5,257 nucleotides of DNA from DATDEW01 sp046590205 (lineage in GTDB: Bacteria > Bacteroidota > Ignavibacteria > Palsa-1295): NCBI GenBank assembly GCA_046590205.1, contig JBKJTT010000052.1, forward strand, positions 1 through 5,257, given 5' to 3'. Position numbers and translations under genes: made by a program. The notes under the pieces were generated by a model. That model ran no database searches, was not told the DNA's origin, and worked only from the letters and a program-made list of their open reading frames with translations. Positions 1 to 5,257 of the stretch are shown piece by piece; the stretch's first letter is position 1; every line of letters begins with the position of its first letter.

Positions 1-27
1 AGAGGCGGCATCGGCAAGCTTGGGAAT

Positions 28-276
28 ATGTGTATTGCTATTATCAAAGATACGACCTCGACCGAACTTGAGAAGGTCTCGCCACGTCCGGCACCGATTG
101 TCGTCACCCCAAAGGAATGGGCAGCCGCTACCCGAAGTGCACAATTACTTGTTAATAAAATCAATGGGTTAGAGGGACTGAAGAGTCACCCATCGGACTA
201 TCCGACGGCGGAGGAAGTCTTGCATGAAGAACACAACCCTATCGTTGCAGGTGAAGAGCCGAAGCTAAGACCATAA
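28..276 (+). CDS. Small hypothetical protein, possibly the C-terminal part of a longer gene
   Basis: I do not recognise this 82-residue protein. It begins MCIAIIKD, has a Pro-rich stretch near residues 19-28 (PRPAPIVVTP), then a probable helix at about 29-48 (KEWAAATRSAQLLVNKING) and an acidic tail containing DYPTAEEVLHEEHN. No signal peptide, membrane segment or cysteine motif is visible. The ATG at 28 is the first in frame, but the frame stays open to base 1 (RGGIGKLGN precedes the Met) and no Shine-Dalgarno sequence marks the ATG. The true start may therefore lie outside the window and this may be only a C-terminus. Codon choice resembles the downstream genes, which argues for a real gene. 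The soluble helix and acidic tail could suit a small regulator or antitoxin-like protein, but nothing supports that directly. Confidence 0.45.
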   Translation: MCIAIIKDTTSTELEKVSPRPAPIVVTPKEWAAATRSAQLLVNKINGLEGLKSHPSDYPTAEEVLHEEHNPIVAGEEPKLRP

Positions 277-280
277 ATTC

Positions 281-310
281 TTCGGAAGGTATAAATATTC
301 CGTATTTTTG
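281..310 (+). promoter_or_regulatory. Candidate Bacteroidota-type promoter for pepA
   Basis: TATTTTTG at 303-310 matches the Bacteroidota -7 consensus TAnnTTTG at all six fixed positions. TTCG at 281-284 is a one-mismatch version of the -33 element TTTG, 18 bases upstream, just under the usual 19-21 spacing. The element lies about 42 bases before the pepA ATG, which gives a short A/T-rich leader. The match is seen in the sequence. Promoter activity is inferred and assumes the organism belongs to this group. Confidence 0.42.
283..309 (+). terminator. Weak candidate intrinsic terminator of the upstream small gene
   Basis: CGGAA (283-287) pairs with TTCCG (298-302) across a 10-base loop, and the run TATTTTT follows at once. 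The position 7 bases after the stop codon at 276 is right for a terminator. The stem is only 5 bp, and the T-rich run overlaps the promoter element proposed for the next gene, so the assignment is tentative. Confidence 0.3.
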
Positions 311-351
311 CCTGATTTAATTTATATCTCGTAACCAATTCTCTCAATTCT

Positions 352-1866
352 ATGACAATTAACGTTCAAAAAGCGAACTGGAAATCTTTCCCTTGTGATA
401 TGGTAGCATTCTTCCAACCCGAAGATGCGAAGTGGATCACTGAACACATGCACTATTACGGTAAGGGCAGCGAACTCCAAGCAACCGCAACTGCCTTATC
501 CGAAGCAGGTGATATGAAAGGCCGCAAAGAAGAACTCATCGTGCTTTATCCAACCGGTGGCGAAGCAAGCCCAAAGCGAGTACTTCTTGTCGGAATGGGC
601 AAACTCGAGAAACTTACATTAGAAACAGTCCGCCGCGCCGCAGCACGAGCCGCGAAAAAAGCAACAGCAACGAAATCCAAAACCCTTGCACTGTATTTAC
701 CACGAGTAAAAGGAGCGAAAGGCGCAGAAGTTGCAGCAGCAGTCACCGAAGGTATTTTACTCGGACTTTATAAGTTTGATAAATTCTTCAAGAAAGAAGA
801 AGCTCCAGTACCGCTTGAGAAAGTAACGATACTTTCTGATTCAACAGATTTTCTCGGCTCAACATTAGTCGAAGTCCGAAAGTCAGTCGAACGAGCCCAA
901 GTCATCTGTGCCGCAACAAACTTCGCCCGAGACATGGAGAATGAACCCTCCAATAATAAGTATCCTGAAATAATGGGAAAATGGGCACAAGAAGTCGGCA
1001 AGAAGACTGGTGTCAAAGTCACTATCTTCGGACCATCAGAACTCAAGAAGCATAACATGATCGGCATCATCGCCGTTAATCAGGGAAGTGTCAAAGAAGG
1101 ACGCTTCATCATCATGGAATACTTCGGAGGGAAGAAGACTTCTGCACCGATAGTACTTGTCGGAAAAGGAATTACATTTGATACAGGTGGTATATCCCTC
1201 AAGCCCGGCGCCGGAATGGGAGATATGAAAAGCGATATGTCCGGTGCAGCATCGGTCATCGCCACAATGCGAGCCGTATCTGAACTTGGGTTAAAAGTCA
1301 ATGTAGTAGGTCTCGTATCATCGGCAGAAAATATGCCGTCAGGTACCGCAACCCGCCCCGGTGATATTATCACCTACCCGAACGGACTATCGGCAGAGAT
1401 CGATAACACCGATGCCGAAGGACGCTTGGTATTAGCCGATGCCTTACTCTGGGCAAAGAAGTATAATCCGAAGTCAGTTATTGACATGGCAACACTTACC
1501 GGAGCATGTGTCGTAGCCCTTGGTCATATCACAACCGGTATGATGGGCAACGATGAAGATATGAAAAAACGCCTCAAGAAGCATGGTGATAAGGTCTATG
1601 AAAGAGTCTGTGAACTTCCCATCTACGATGAGTATGATGAGCTTATCAAGTCTGATGTAGCTGACATTAAGAACGTAGGCGGCAGATGGGGTGGGGCAAT
1701 CACGGCAGCAATGTTCCTCAAGCGTTTCACGGATTATCCATGGATCCATCTTGATATTGCCGGAACAGCACGAAGCGAAGCGGCAACAGACTACATTCCG
1801 AAGGGTGGTACCGGAGTTATGGTACGTCTCTTGACGGAAATGCTTACCGAAGAGGTAGGAAAATAA
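352..1866 (+). CDS. pepA: Leucyl aminopeptidase, M17 family (cytosol aminopeptidase PepA)
   Basis: This dinuclear-metal (Zn/Mn) exopeptidase removes N-terminal residues, preferably Leu and similar, from peptides in the cytosol; the family forms hexamers. The 504-residue length matches the roughly 500 typical of bacterial PepA. Residues about 1-175 form the macro-like N-terminal domain and about 185-500 the catalytic domain. The signature NTDAEGRL is at 352-359. The metal and catalytic residues are all present: K272 in VGKG, D277 in FDTGG, K284 in SLKP, D295 in MKSDM, and D354, E356 and R358 in the signature. Each sits exactly two positions after its E. coli PepA counterpart. TLTGAC (381-386) and the segment NVGGRWGGAITAAMF (441-455) are also typical. 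The ATG at 352 follows an A/T-rich leader with no Shine-Dalgarno sequence. The gene has its own candidate promoter and a downstream terminator, so it is probably monocistronic. No defect is seen. Confidence 0.97.
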   Translation: MTINVQKANWKSFPCDMVAFFQPEDAKWITEHMHYYGKGSELQATATALSEAGDMKGRKEELIVLYPTGGEASPKRVLLVGMGKLEKLTLETVRRAAARAAKKATATKSKTLALYLPRVKGAKGAEVAAAVTEGILLGLYKFDKFFKKEEAPVPLEKVTILSDSTDFLGSTLVEVRKSVERAQVICAATNFARDMENEPSNNKYPEIMGKWAQEVGKKTGVKVTIFGPSELKKHNMIGIIAVNQGSVKEGRFIIMEYFGGKKTSAPIVLVGKGITFDTGGISLKPGAGMGDMKSDMSGAASVIATMRAVSELGLKVNVVGLVSSAENMPSGTATRPGDIITYPNGLSAEIDNTDAEGRLVLADALLWAKKYNPKSVIDMATLTGACVVALGHITTGMMGNDEDMKKRLKKHGDKVYERVCELPIYDEYDELIKSDVADIKNVGGRWGGAITAAMFLKRFTDYPWIHLDIAGTARSEAATDYIPKGGTGVMVRLLTEMLTEEVGK

Positions 1867-1890
1867 GGATCTGCCTCTAAATTATCGAGT

Positions 1891-1919
1891 GAAAACGCCG
1901 AAATATAATCGGCGTTTTC
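1891..1919 (+). terminator. Intrinsic terminator after pepA
   Basis: GAAAACGCCG (1891-1900) and CGGCGTTTTC (1910-1919) form a perfect 10-bp stem around a 9-base A/T loop, 24 bases after the pepA stop. The 3' arm carries the TTTT tract inside the stem and the 5' arm carries AAAA, so the hairpin could act on both strands. No further T-run follows. It separates pepA from the downstream operon. Confidence 0.8.
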
Positions 1920-1940
1920 CGCCATCCAGACGAAATTCAA

Positions 1941-1990
1941 TCATTTACTTTGCTGTTTCACATTGTCCGAACATTAACTTTTGAGTAGTA
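1941..1990 (+). promoter_or_regulatory. Likely promoter region of the TPR lipoprotein operon
   Basis: The terminator ends at 1919 and the next gene starts at 1994, so a promoter is expected here. TTACTTTG (1945-1952) and AACTTTTG (1976-1983) each match five of the six fixed positions of the Bacteroidota -7 box TAnnTTTG. TTTG at 1949-1952 could be the -33 element for the second box, but the 23-base spacer is longer than usual and the leader would be very short. I cannot choose between them. No repressor-type inverted repeat is evident. Confidence 0.3.
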
Positions 1991-1993
1991 CCT

Positions 1994-3508
1994 ATGAAGT
2001 TCCTTTCAAAAATTGGGTTGTTTTTACTTATCTCGTCTCTTTCATTCCAATATCTTGGTTGTGGCGGAGCAGAACTATCAAGCGCAAAGCTTTACCGTGG
2101 CCAACGTAATTACATTAAGGCAGATCAGCTCCTGCAAGCCGCACTAAAGAGCAGTCCAACTGATGATGAGGTATGGGCGGTATATGTCGAAAACCTTTTT
2201 GATCTCAAAAATTACGAGAAGATCGCAGAGGTCATTGATACTGCACGACTCTATGCGGTTACCAACCGCCAACGTGTTGAGCAAGTACGCCGTAATACAT
2301 GGGTAGAACTCTATAACGGCGGACTCGGTGCATACCAACAAAACCCCGACAGCAAAGAGCAGCAGGACGCAGCTATCAGCTTACTCGAAAGTGCCAGAAG
2401 AGTAGCACCGGACCAACCGGAGACATACGAACTTCTTGGTGATGTCTATTATTCTGCCGGAGACACTTCTAAGTTTATTAAAACCTACGAAGAGGCACTT
2501 AAGCAGGTCAGAACCTCACATGATCAAGGCGTAGCACTCGGTTTGATGCTTAAGATGGAGCCGGCAAGTGTTGAAAGTGCTATCGGCGGAGCACCGGTCA
2601 GAAAAGATATGACAGCCCTCGGTGGTGGTGATACGGTTATGACATACGTCTATCCTTCAAAAGAAGCATATATCTATTTTGAGAAAACCAAAAAGACACC
2701 ACGCAAATGGCAGTTGACGGGTTGGAAGTTCACCAACAGCGAAGCGGTCGGTAATCAAGCGATGCGTATCTCGCTTCGACCGTACCAAAGCATAGCACAG
2801 GATTACCTTGATAAGGGAAATGCAGCACTTGCTACAGGCGATAAAGCAGCCGCAGAAGAGTATTATGACAAAGTAGTATCACTTCTTATTTCTGTCCAGC
2901 GTCTCGACCCATCTGACGAAAGCGCAGCAAGCGTTATTCCTGAAATTTATCGCAAACTTGGTCAGACCGATAAAGCAAAAGCGGAGTATGAGAGAATGTT
3001 AGCCGAACGTCCCTCGAAGAATCTTTATGCAGCGTATGGTGTAGTTTTACTGAAGAGTGATGACTATCCAGGTGCAATTAGCGCATTTGAGAAATCACTT
3101 GAGATAGACCCGTCGTATGATAATGCACTTTTTAATCTTGGTGCGACGTATCAGAATATGGCATCAGCAGAACAAAAGAAGCTCAAAGATGTAAAAGATA
3201 AGAAGAAATTAGAAGAAGGAAACAAGGTAGTAATCGCAAACGTAACAAAAGCGGCGGAATACTTCGAGAAGGTCTATACCGTTAATCGCAAAGAGTATCT
3301 ATCTATCGGTTATCTTATCGAGGATTATGAGATACTTGGTAATAAAGAAAAGTCAGCAAAGTTTCTTACGGAACTTGACAATTTGAAGAATACTGATGCC
3401 GCCAAAGAAAGCAATTATTGGCTAACTGTCGGAAAACATTTTGCCAAAGGAGACGCGGCAAAGTCAGCCGATGCATTTAAGAGAGCGGATGAACTTTTGA
3501 AAAAATAA
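1994..3508 (+). CDS. TPR-repeat lipoprotein with an internal BamE/SmpA-like domain
   Basis: This 504-residue protein is probably an envelope scaffold. Its N-terminus has a basic start (MKFLSK), a hydrophobic core (about 7-18) and YLGC at 20-23, so C23 is the likely lipidated residue. Tyr at -3 is atypical for a lipobox. TPR-like helix pairs occupy about 31-88 and 103-171, then 266-340, 343-373 (the most canonical: YPGAISAFEKSLEIDPS), 375-430 with a Lys-rich insertion at about 391-412, 434-464 and 471-503. Between the two TPR blocks, residues about 176-262 look different: KMEPASVESAIGGAPVRK, then VMTYVYPSKEAYIYFEK and WQLTGWKF. This follows the BamE/SmpA pattern of a 'G-M-x-x-x-x-V-x-x-x-x-G-x-P' turn followed by Tyr/Phe-rich strands. 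TPR and signal calls are seen by eye; the BamE-like call and a role in outer-membrane assembly or trafficking are inferred. It is the first gene of a four-gene operon, 14 bases before the next. The ATG at 1994 is the only start that preserves the signal peptide. Confidence 0.85.
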   Translation: MKFLSKIGLFLLISSLSFQYLGCGGAELSSAKLYRGQRNYIKADQLLQAALKSSPTDDEVWAVYVENLFDLKNYEKIAEVIDTARLYAVTNRQRVEQVRRNTWVELYNGGLGAYQQNPDSKEQQDAAISLLESARRVAPDQPETYELLGDVYYSAGDTSKFIKTYEEALKQVRTSHDQGVALGLMLKMEPASVESAIGGAPVRKDMTALGGGDTVMTYVYPSKEAYIYFEKTKKTPRKWQLTGWKFTNSEAVGNQAMRISLRPYQSIAQDYLDKGNAALATGDKAAAEEYYDKVVSLLISVQRLDPSDESAASVIPEIYRKLGQTDKAKAEYERMLAERPSKNLYAAYGVVLLKSDDYPGAISAFEKSLEIDPSYDNALFNLGATYQNMASAEQKKLKDVKDKKKLEEGNKVVIANVTKAAEYFEKVYTVNRKEYLSIGYLIEDYEILGNKEKSAKFLTELDNLKNTDAAKESNYWLTVGKHFAKGDAAKSADAFKRADELLKK

Positions 3509-3522
3509 AGAAAAAACAACAA

Positions 3523-3870
3523 ATGGATCAGAACCCTGAACAAGGTCAACAATTACAGATAGAACTTGGTGAAAAAGAGGCGGAGGGGATATACTCCAAC
3601 CTCGCTATCATCACGCATTCCCCAGCAGAGTTTATCATTGACTATACACGAGTCACTCCCGGTGTACCACGAGCCAGAGTCCTTTCTCGTATCATTATGA
3701 CACCACAGCACATGAAGCTGCTACGCAATGCGATGGAAGAGAATATCAGCCGCTACGAGAATCAATACGGCGAGATACGTGTCGAAGGGCAGAATGCACA
3801 TCCCTTTGGCTTCCGGACCGGTCCTATCCAAGGCGGTGGCAATGATGGCGGCGGAGAGAAAGTACACTAA
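3523..3870 (+). CDS. DUF3467 family protein
   Basis: This 115-residue soluble protein has the DUF3467 pattern: QLQIELGEKEAEGIYSNLA (10-28), IITHSPAEFIIDYTRVTPGVPRARV (about 29-53), then SRIIMTPQHMKLLRNAM (55-71) and a helix ending ISRYENQYGEI (75-85). The family's function is unknown. The small beta-rich body plus helix suggests a binding or adaptor protein rather than an enzyme, which is inference. The C-terminal tail (about 98-115) is Gly-rich (GGGNDGGG) and probably disordered. No signal peptide or membrane segment is visible. The gene starts 14 bases after the TPR lipoprotein stop, behind an A-rich leader with no Shine-Dalgarno sequence, as expected for co-translation in the Bacteroidota group. 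Confidence 0.9.
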   Translation: MDQNPEQGQQLQIELGEKEAEGIYSNLAIITHSPAEFIIDYTRVTPGVPRARVLSRIIMTPQHMKLLRNAMEENISRYENQYGEIRVEGQNAHPFGFRTGPIQGGGNDGGGEKVH

Positions 3871-3882
3871 GAAATTTTACAT

Positions 3883-4212
3883 ATGGTAACACTTACAGCA
3901 ACATTTAAGACACCTGAAGATACTGCAGCATTTGATGCACATTACTCTGAAACCCATGCACCTCTTATGAAGAAGGTGCCTGGACTATTGAAGATGGAAG
4001 TAACGCGTTTTACAAAGATGCTTACACCGCCAAATTCAATGCTCGGTGAACAACCGTATCTCCAATGCACAATGTACTGGGCTGATAAAGATGCCTTCAA
4101 AATGGCAATGGCAAGTGACGAGAATAAATCGGCAGGTGCAGATTTGATGAGTTTCGCCGGACCACTTGTCTCGATGTGTATCGGCAATGCAGAAGAAGTT
4201 TCTCTTTCGTAA
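3883..4212 (+). CDS. EthD family protein (dimeric alpha/beta-barrel, ferredoxin-like fold)
   Basis: The 109-residue protein matches the EthD pattern: a first strand MVTLTATFKTPEDTAAFDAHY (1-21) leading into HAPLMKKVPGLLKMEVTRF (25-43), then YLQCTMYWADKDAFKMAMASDE (59-80) and a final helix/strand ending in SMCIGNAEE. The segment around 18-34, 'D-x-H-Y-x-x-x-H-x-P-L-x-x-x-x-P-G', is the family hallmark. Members are about 100 residues and form dimeric barrels. EthD is needed for ethyl tert-butyl ether breakdown in Rhodococcus, and fold relatives include polyketide cyclases and muconolactone isomerase; the exact reaction of this branch is not established. His20 and His25 are candidate functional residues. 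It is cytosolic, 12 bases after the DUF3467 gene and 9 bases before a crotonase, which suggests a shared acyl-CoA or ring-substrate pathway. No Shine-Dalgarno sequence is present. Confidence 0.85.
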   Translation: MVTLTATFKTPEDTAAFDAHYSETHAPLMKKVPGLLKMEVTRFTKMLTPPNSMLGEQPYLQCTMYWADKDAFKMAMASDENKSAGADLMSFAGPLVSMCIGNAEEVSLS

Positions 4213-4221
4213 AAATAGTAA

Positions 4222-5076
4222 ATGGCAAAACGTACATCTCAAGAACTTAATCCTTACAATGAGAAGCGTAGCTTTAACTTTACACATATCCTGTATGAAA
4301 AGAAGGATTATGTGGCAACGGTTACGATAAACCGTCCTGAAGTTTTGAACTGCCTTAATCTGACCACGCTTCGAGAGATGTTGGTAGCTTTTGAGGATGT
4401 GGCATGGGACGACGATATTGCTGTACTCGTTATTACTGGTGCGGGAGATAGGGCATTCTGTACCGGTGCTGACCTACGAGAACAAGAGGAATTCTTCCTT
4501 AACAATCCGCAGGATTATTACAAGTGGATGAGAGTCTTTATCGAGATGCACGAACGGCTTCGTAATATCGGCAAGCCGACCATTGCAAAGCTCAATGGTA
4601 TTGTCGTTGGAGGCGGAAACGAAGTGAATATATCCTGCGATCTTGCCATTGCTGCAGACCATATACATATTCGTCAAGTCGGTGCCGCACGAGGTAGTGT
4701 AGCAGCAGCAGGAGCAACACAATGGCTCCCGATAATGGTAGGTGACCGACGAGCACGAGAGATACTTTTTCTCTGCGAAGAAATCCCTGCACAAAAAGCA
4801 TTCGAATGGGGGCTTGTTAATCAGGTCGTCCCAAAAGCAGACCTTGATGCGGCTGTTGCCGTTATGTGTGAGAAGTTGTATAATAAACTTCCTGAATGCC
4901 TCCGATATACAAAACAGAATCTAAATTTCTGGAAAGATTTAAGCTGGCACATGACGATCGGTCATGCACGAGACTGGCTTGCAATTCACAACCTTTCGGA
5001 AGAGGTAACCGAAGGAATCTCCGCCTTTAACGAAAAGCGCGAAGTGAATTACAAGAAAGTACGCAGAAAGAAGTAA
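4222..5076 (+). CDS. Enoyl-CoA hydratase/isomerase (crotonase) family protein, MenB-like subgroup
   Basis: This complete 284-residue crotonase binds an acyl-CoA and stabilises its enolate in an oxyanion hole. The hole is built from AFCTGADL (A83) and VVGGGNE (G131). Length and sequence track the naphthoate synthase MenB: INRPEV near 36-41, GDRRAREILFLC (174-185), WGLVNQVVP (196-204), and a C-terminus (EE..EG..AFN.KR) like MenB's. Key MenB residues, compared from memory with the E. coli protein, are mixed. Gln152 and Gly154 (MenB Q154, G156) are kept, but W184 is Leu182, D163 is Ala161 and Y258 is Asn257. E134 occupies the site of crotonase Glu144, which MenB lacks, while Glu164 is replaced by Gly154. 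It is therefore unlikely to be MenB. A hydratase, isomerase or hydrolase for a ring-type acyl-CoA (as in 6-oxocyclohexene-carbonyl-CoA hydrolases) is possible. It is the last operon gene, 9 bases after the EthD gene. Confidence 0.9.
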   Translation: MAKRTSQELNPYNEKRSFNFTHILYEKKDYVATVTINRPEVLNCLNLTTLREMLVAFEDVAWDDDIAVLVITGAGDRAFCTGADLREQEEFFLNNPQDYYKWMRVFIEMHERLRNIGKPTIAKLNGIVVGGGNEVNISCDLAIAADHIHIRQVGAARGSVAAAGATQWLPIMVGDRRAREILFLCEEIPAQKAFEWGLVNQVVPKADLDAAVAVMCEKLYNKLPECLRYTKQNLNFWKDLSWHMTIGHARDWLAIHNLSEEVTEGISAFNEKREVNYKKVRRKK

Positions 5077-5120
5077 TCGGAACCGCTACTTTCGAGACTA
5101 CGTTTTCCGTCGTTCCAGTT

Positions 5121-5196
5121 GCCACTCTAGCTCAGTTGGTAGAGCAGCTGATTCGTAATCAGCAGGTCGCTGGTTCAAATCCAGTCAACGGCTCCA
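5121..5196 (+). tRNA. tRNA-Thr (anticodon CGT), acceptor stem imperfect
   Basis: The 76-base cloverleaf includes an encoded CCA (5194-5196). The D stem GCTC/GAGC (5130-5133, 5142-5145) and anticodon stem GCTGA/TCAGC (5147-5151, 5159-5163) are perfect. The loop TTCGTAA places CGT at 5154-5156, which reads the Thr codon ACG. The T arm is GCTGG/CCAGT around TTCAAAT, with one G-T pair. The acceptor arms GCCACTC (5121-5127) and CAACGGC (5186-5192) pair at positions 1, 2, 3 and 6 only; positions 4, 5 and 7 are A-C, C-A and C-C. The gene starts 44 bases after the crotonase stop. TACGTTTT at 5099-5106 is a weak -7-like match with no visible -33 partner. The core clearly marks a tRNA-Thr, but the stem casts doubt on function. 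Confidence 0.8.
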
Positions 5197-5257
5197 TTCT
5201 GCCTGATTGCGAAGCGGCGGCCCTTGTCCTCCCGTCCGCTCCCACCTTCATCCTTCA
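5197..5257. other. GC-rich tail with no recognisable gene
   Basis: The last 61 bases have 38 G or C, visibly richer than the rest of the window, and the + strand is pyrimidine-rich (CCCTTGTCCTCCCGTCCGCT). Open frames on either strand are too short to judge. It could be the edge of another gene, an intergenic spacer, or sequence of different origin joined at the tRNA. Confidence 0.3.

Noticed and set aside
546..1749. Reverse-strand open frames inside pepA (66-100 codons)
   Set aside because: They lie wholly within a confirmed gene, overlap conserved catalytic segments, have no leader signals, and encode low-complexity or family-less peptides.
352..3508. pepA and the TPR gene both encode exactly 504 residues
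   Set aside because: Their sequences and folds are unrelated, so the equal length is coincidence rather than duplication.
3497..3522. A-rich run at the TPR/DUF3467 junction as a programmed slippage site
   Set aside because: The upstream frame ends cleanly with TAA and the downstream gene has its own ATG. A-rich leaders are normal in this group, so no frameshift is needed.
3942..4801. Reverse-strand open frames across the EthD and crotonase genes
   Set aside because: They are mirror frames of well-supported genes and show no domain pattern.
4742..4924. Second + strand frame inside the crotonase gene (60 codons)
   Set aside because: It sits in another frame over conserved crotonase sequence (RAREILFLC and WGLVNQVVP) and has no start signal.
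4222..5076. Annotation of the crotonase as menB
   Set aside because: Several MenB catalytic residues are replaced and no other menaquinone gene is in the window.
5078..5109. Possible terminator hairpin after the crotonase (CGGAA with TTCCG)
   Set aside because: The arms are only 5 bp, about 22 bases apart, with no inner pairing and no following T-run.

Overview
The window reads as an ordinary chromosomal stretch, probably from a member of the Bacteroidota/Chlorobiota (FCB) group. All protein genes lie on the + strand. None has a recognisable Shine-Dalgarno sequence, and the leaders just before the ATGs are A/T-rich. An 8-base element matching the Bacteroidota-type -7 box (TAnnTTTG) lies upstream of the first large gene. 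A DUF3467 protein, a family I associate with this group, supports the placement. An Ignavibacteria/Kapabacteria-like lineage would fit, but the sequence alone does not fix it.

Layout. Bases 1-276 hold the end of, or a whole, small unrecognised protein gene whose frame is open to the left edge. A 75-base gap carries a weak hairpin and a likely promoter. Next is a complete M17 leucyl aminopeptidase (pepA, 352-1866), which ends at a clean 10-bp terminator hairpin (1891-1919). After a 127-base intergenic gap, four tightly spaced genes (gaps of 14, 12 and 9 bases) form a probable operon from 1994 to 5076: a TPR lipoprotein with a BamE/SmpA-like domain between its two TPR blocks, a DUF3467 protein, an EthD-type ferredoxin-like-fold protein, and a MenB-like crotonase. 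A tRNA-Thr(CGT) follows at 5121-5196. The last 61 bases are GC-rich (38 of 61) and hold no gene I can support.

How the genes work together. PepA is a housekeeping cytosolic exopeptidase transcribed on its own. The operon joins an envelope-directed scaffold protein with three small cytosolic proteins. The EthD/crotonase pair looks like a small catabolic or ring-modifying acyl-CoA module, but its substrate cannot be read from sequence.

I see no CRISPR array, insertion sequence or defence system. The items most worth a second look are the hybrid active site of the crotonase, the BamE-like insertion in the TPR lipoprotein, and the tRNA-Thr, whose acceptor stem has three mismatches and whose 3' flank changes composition.
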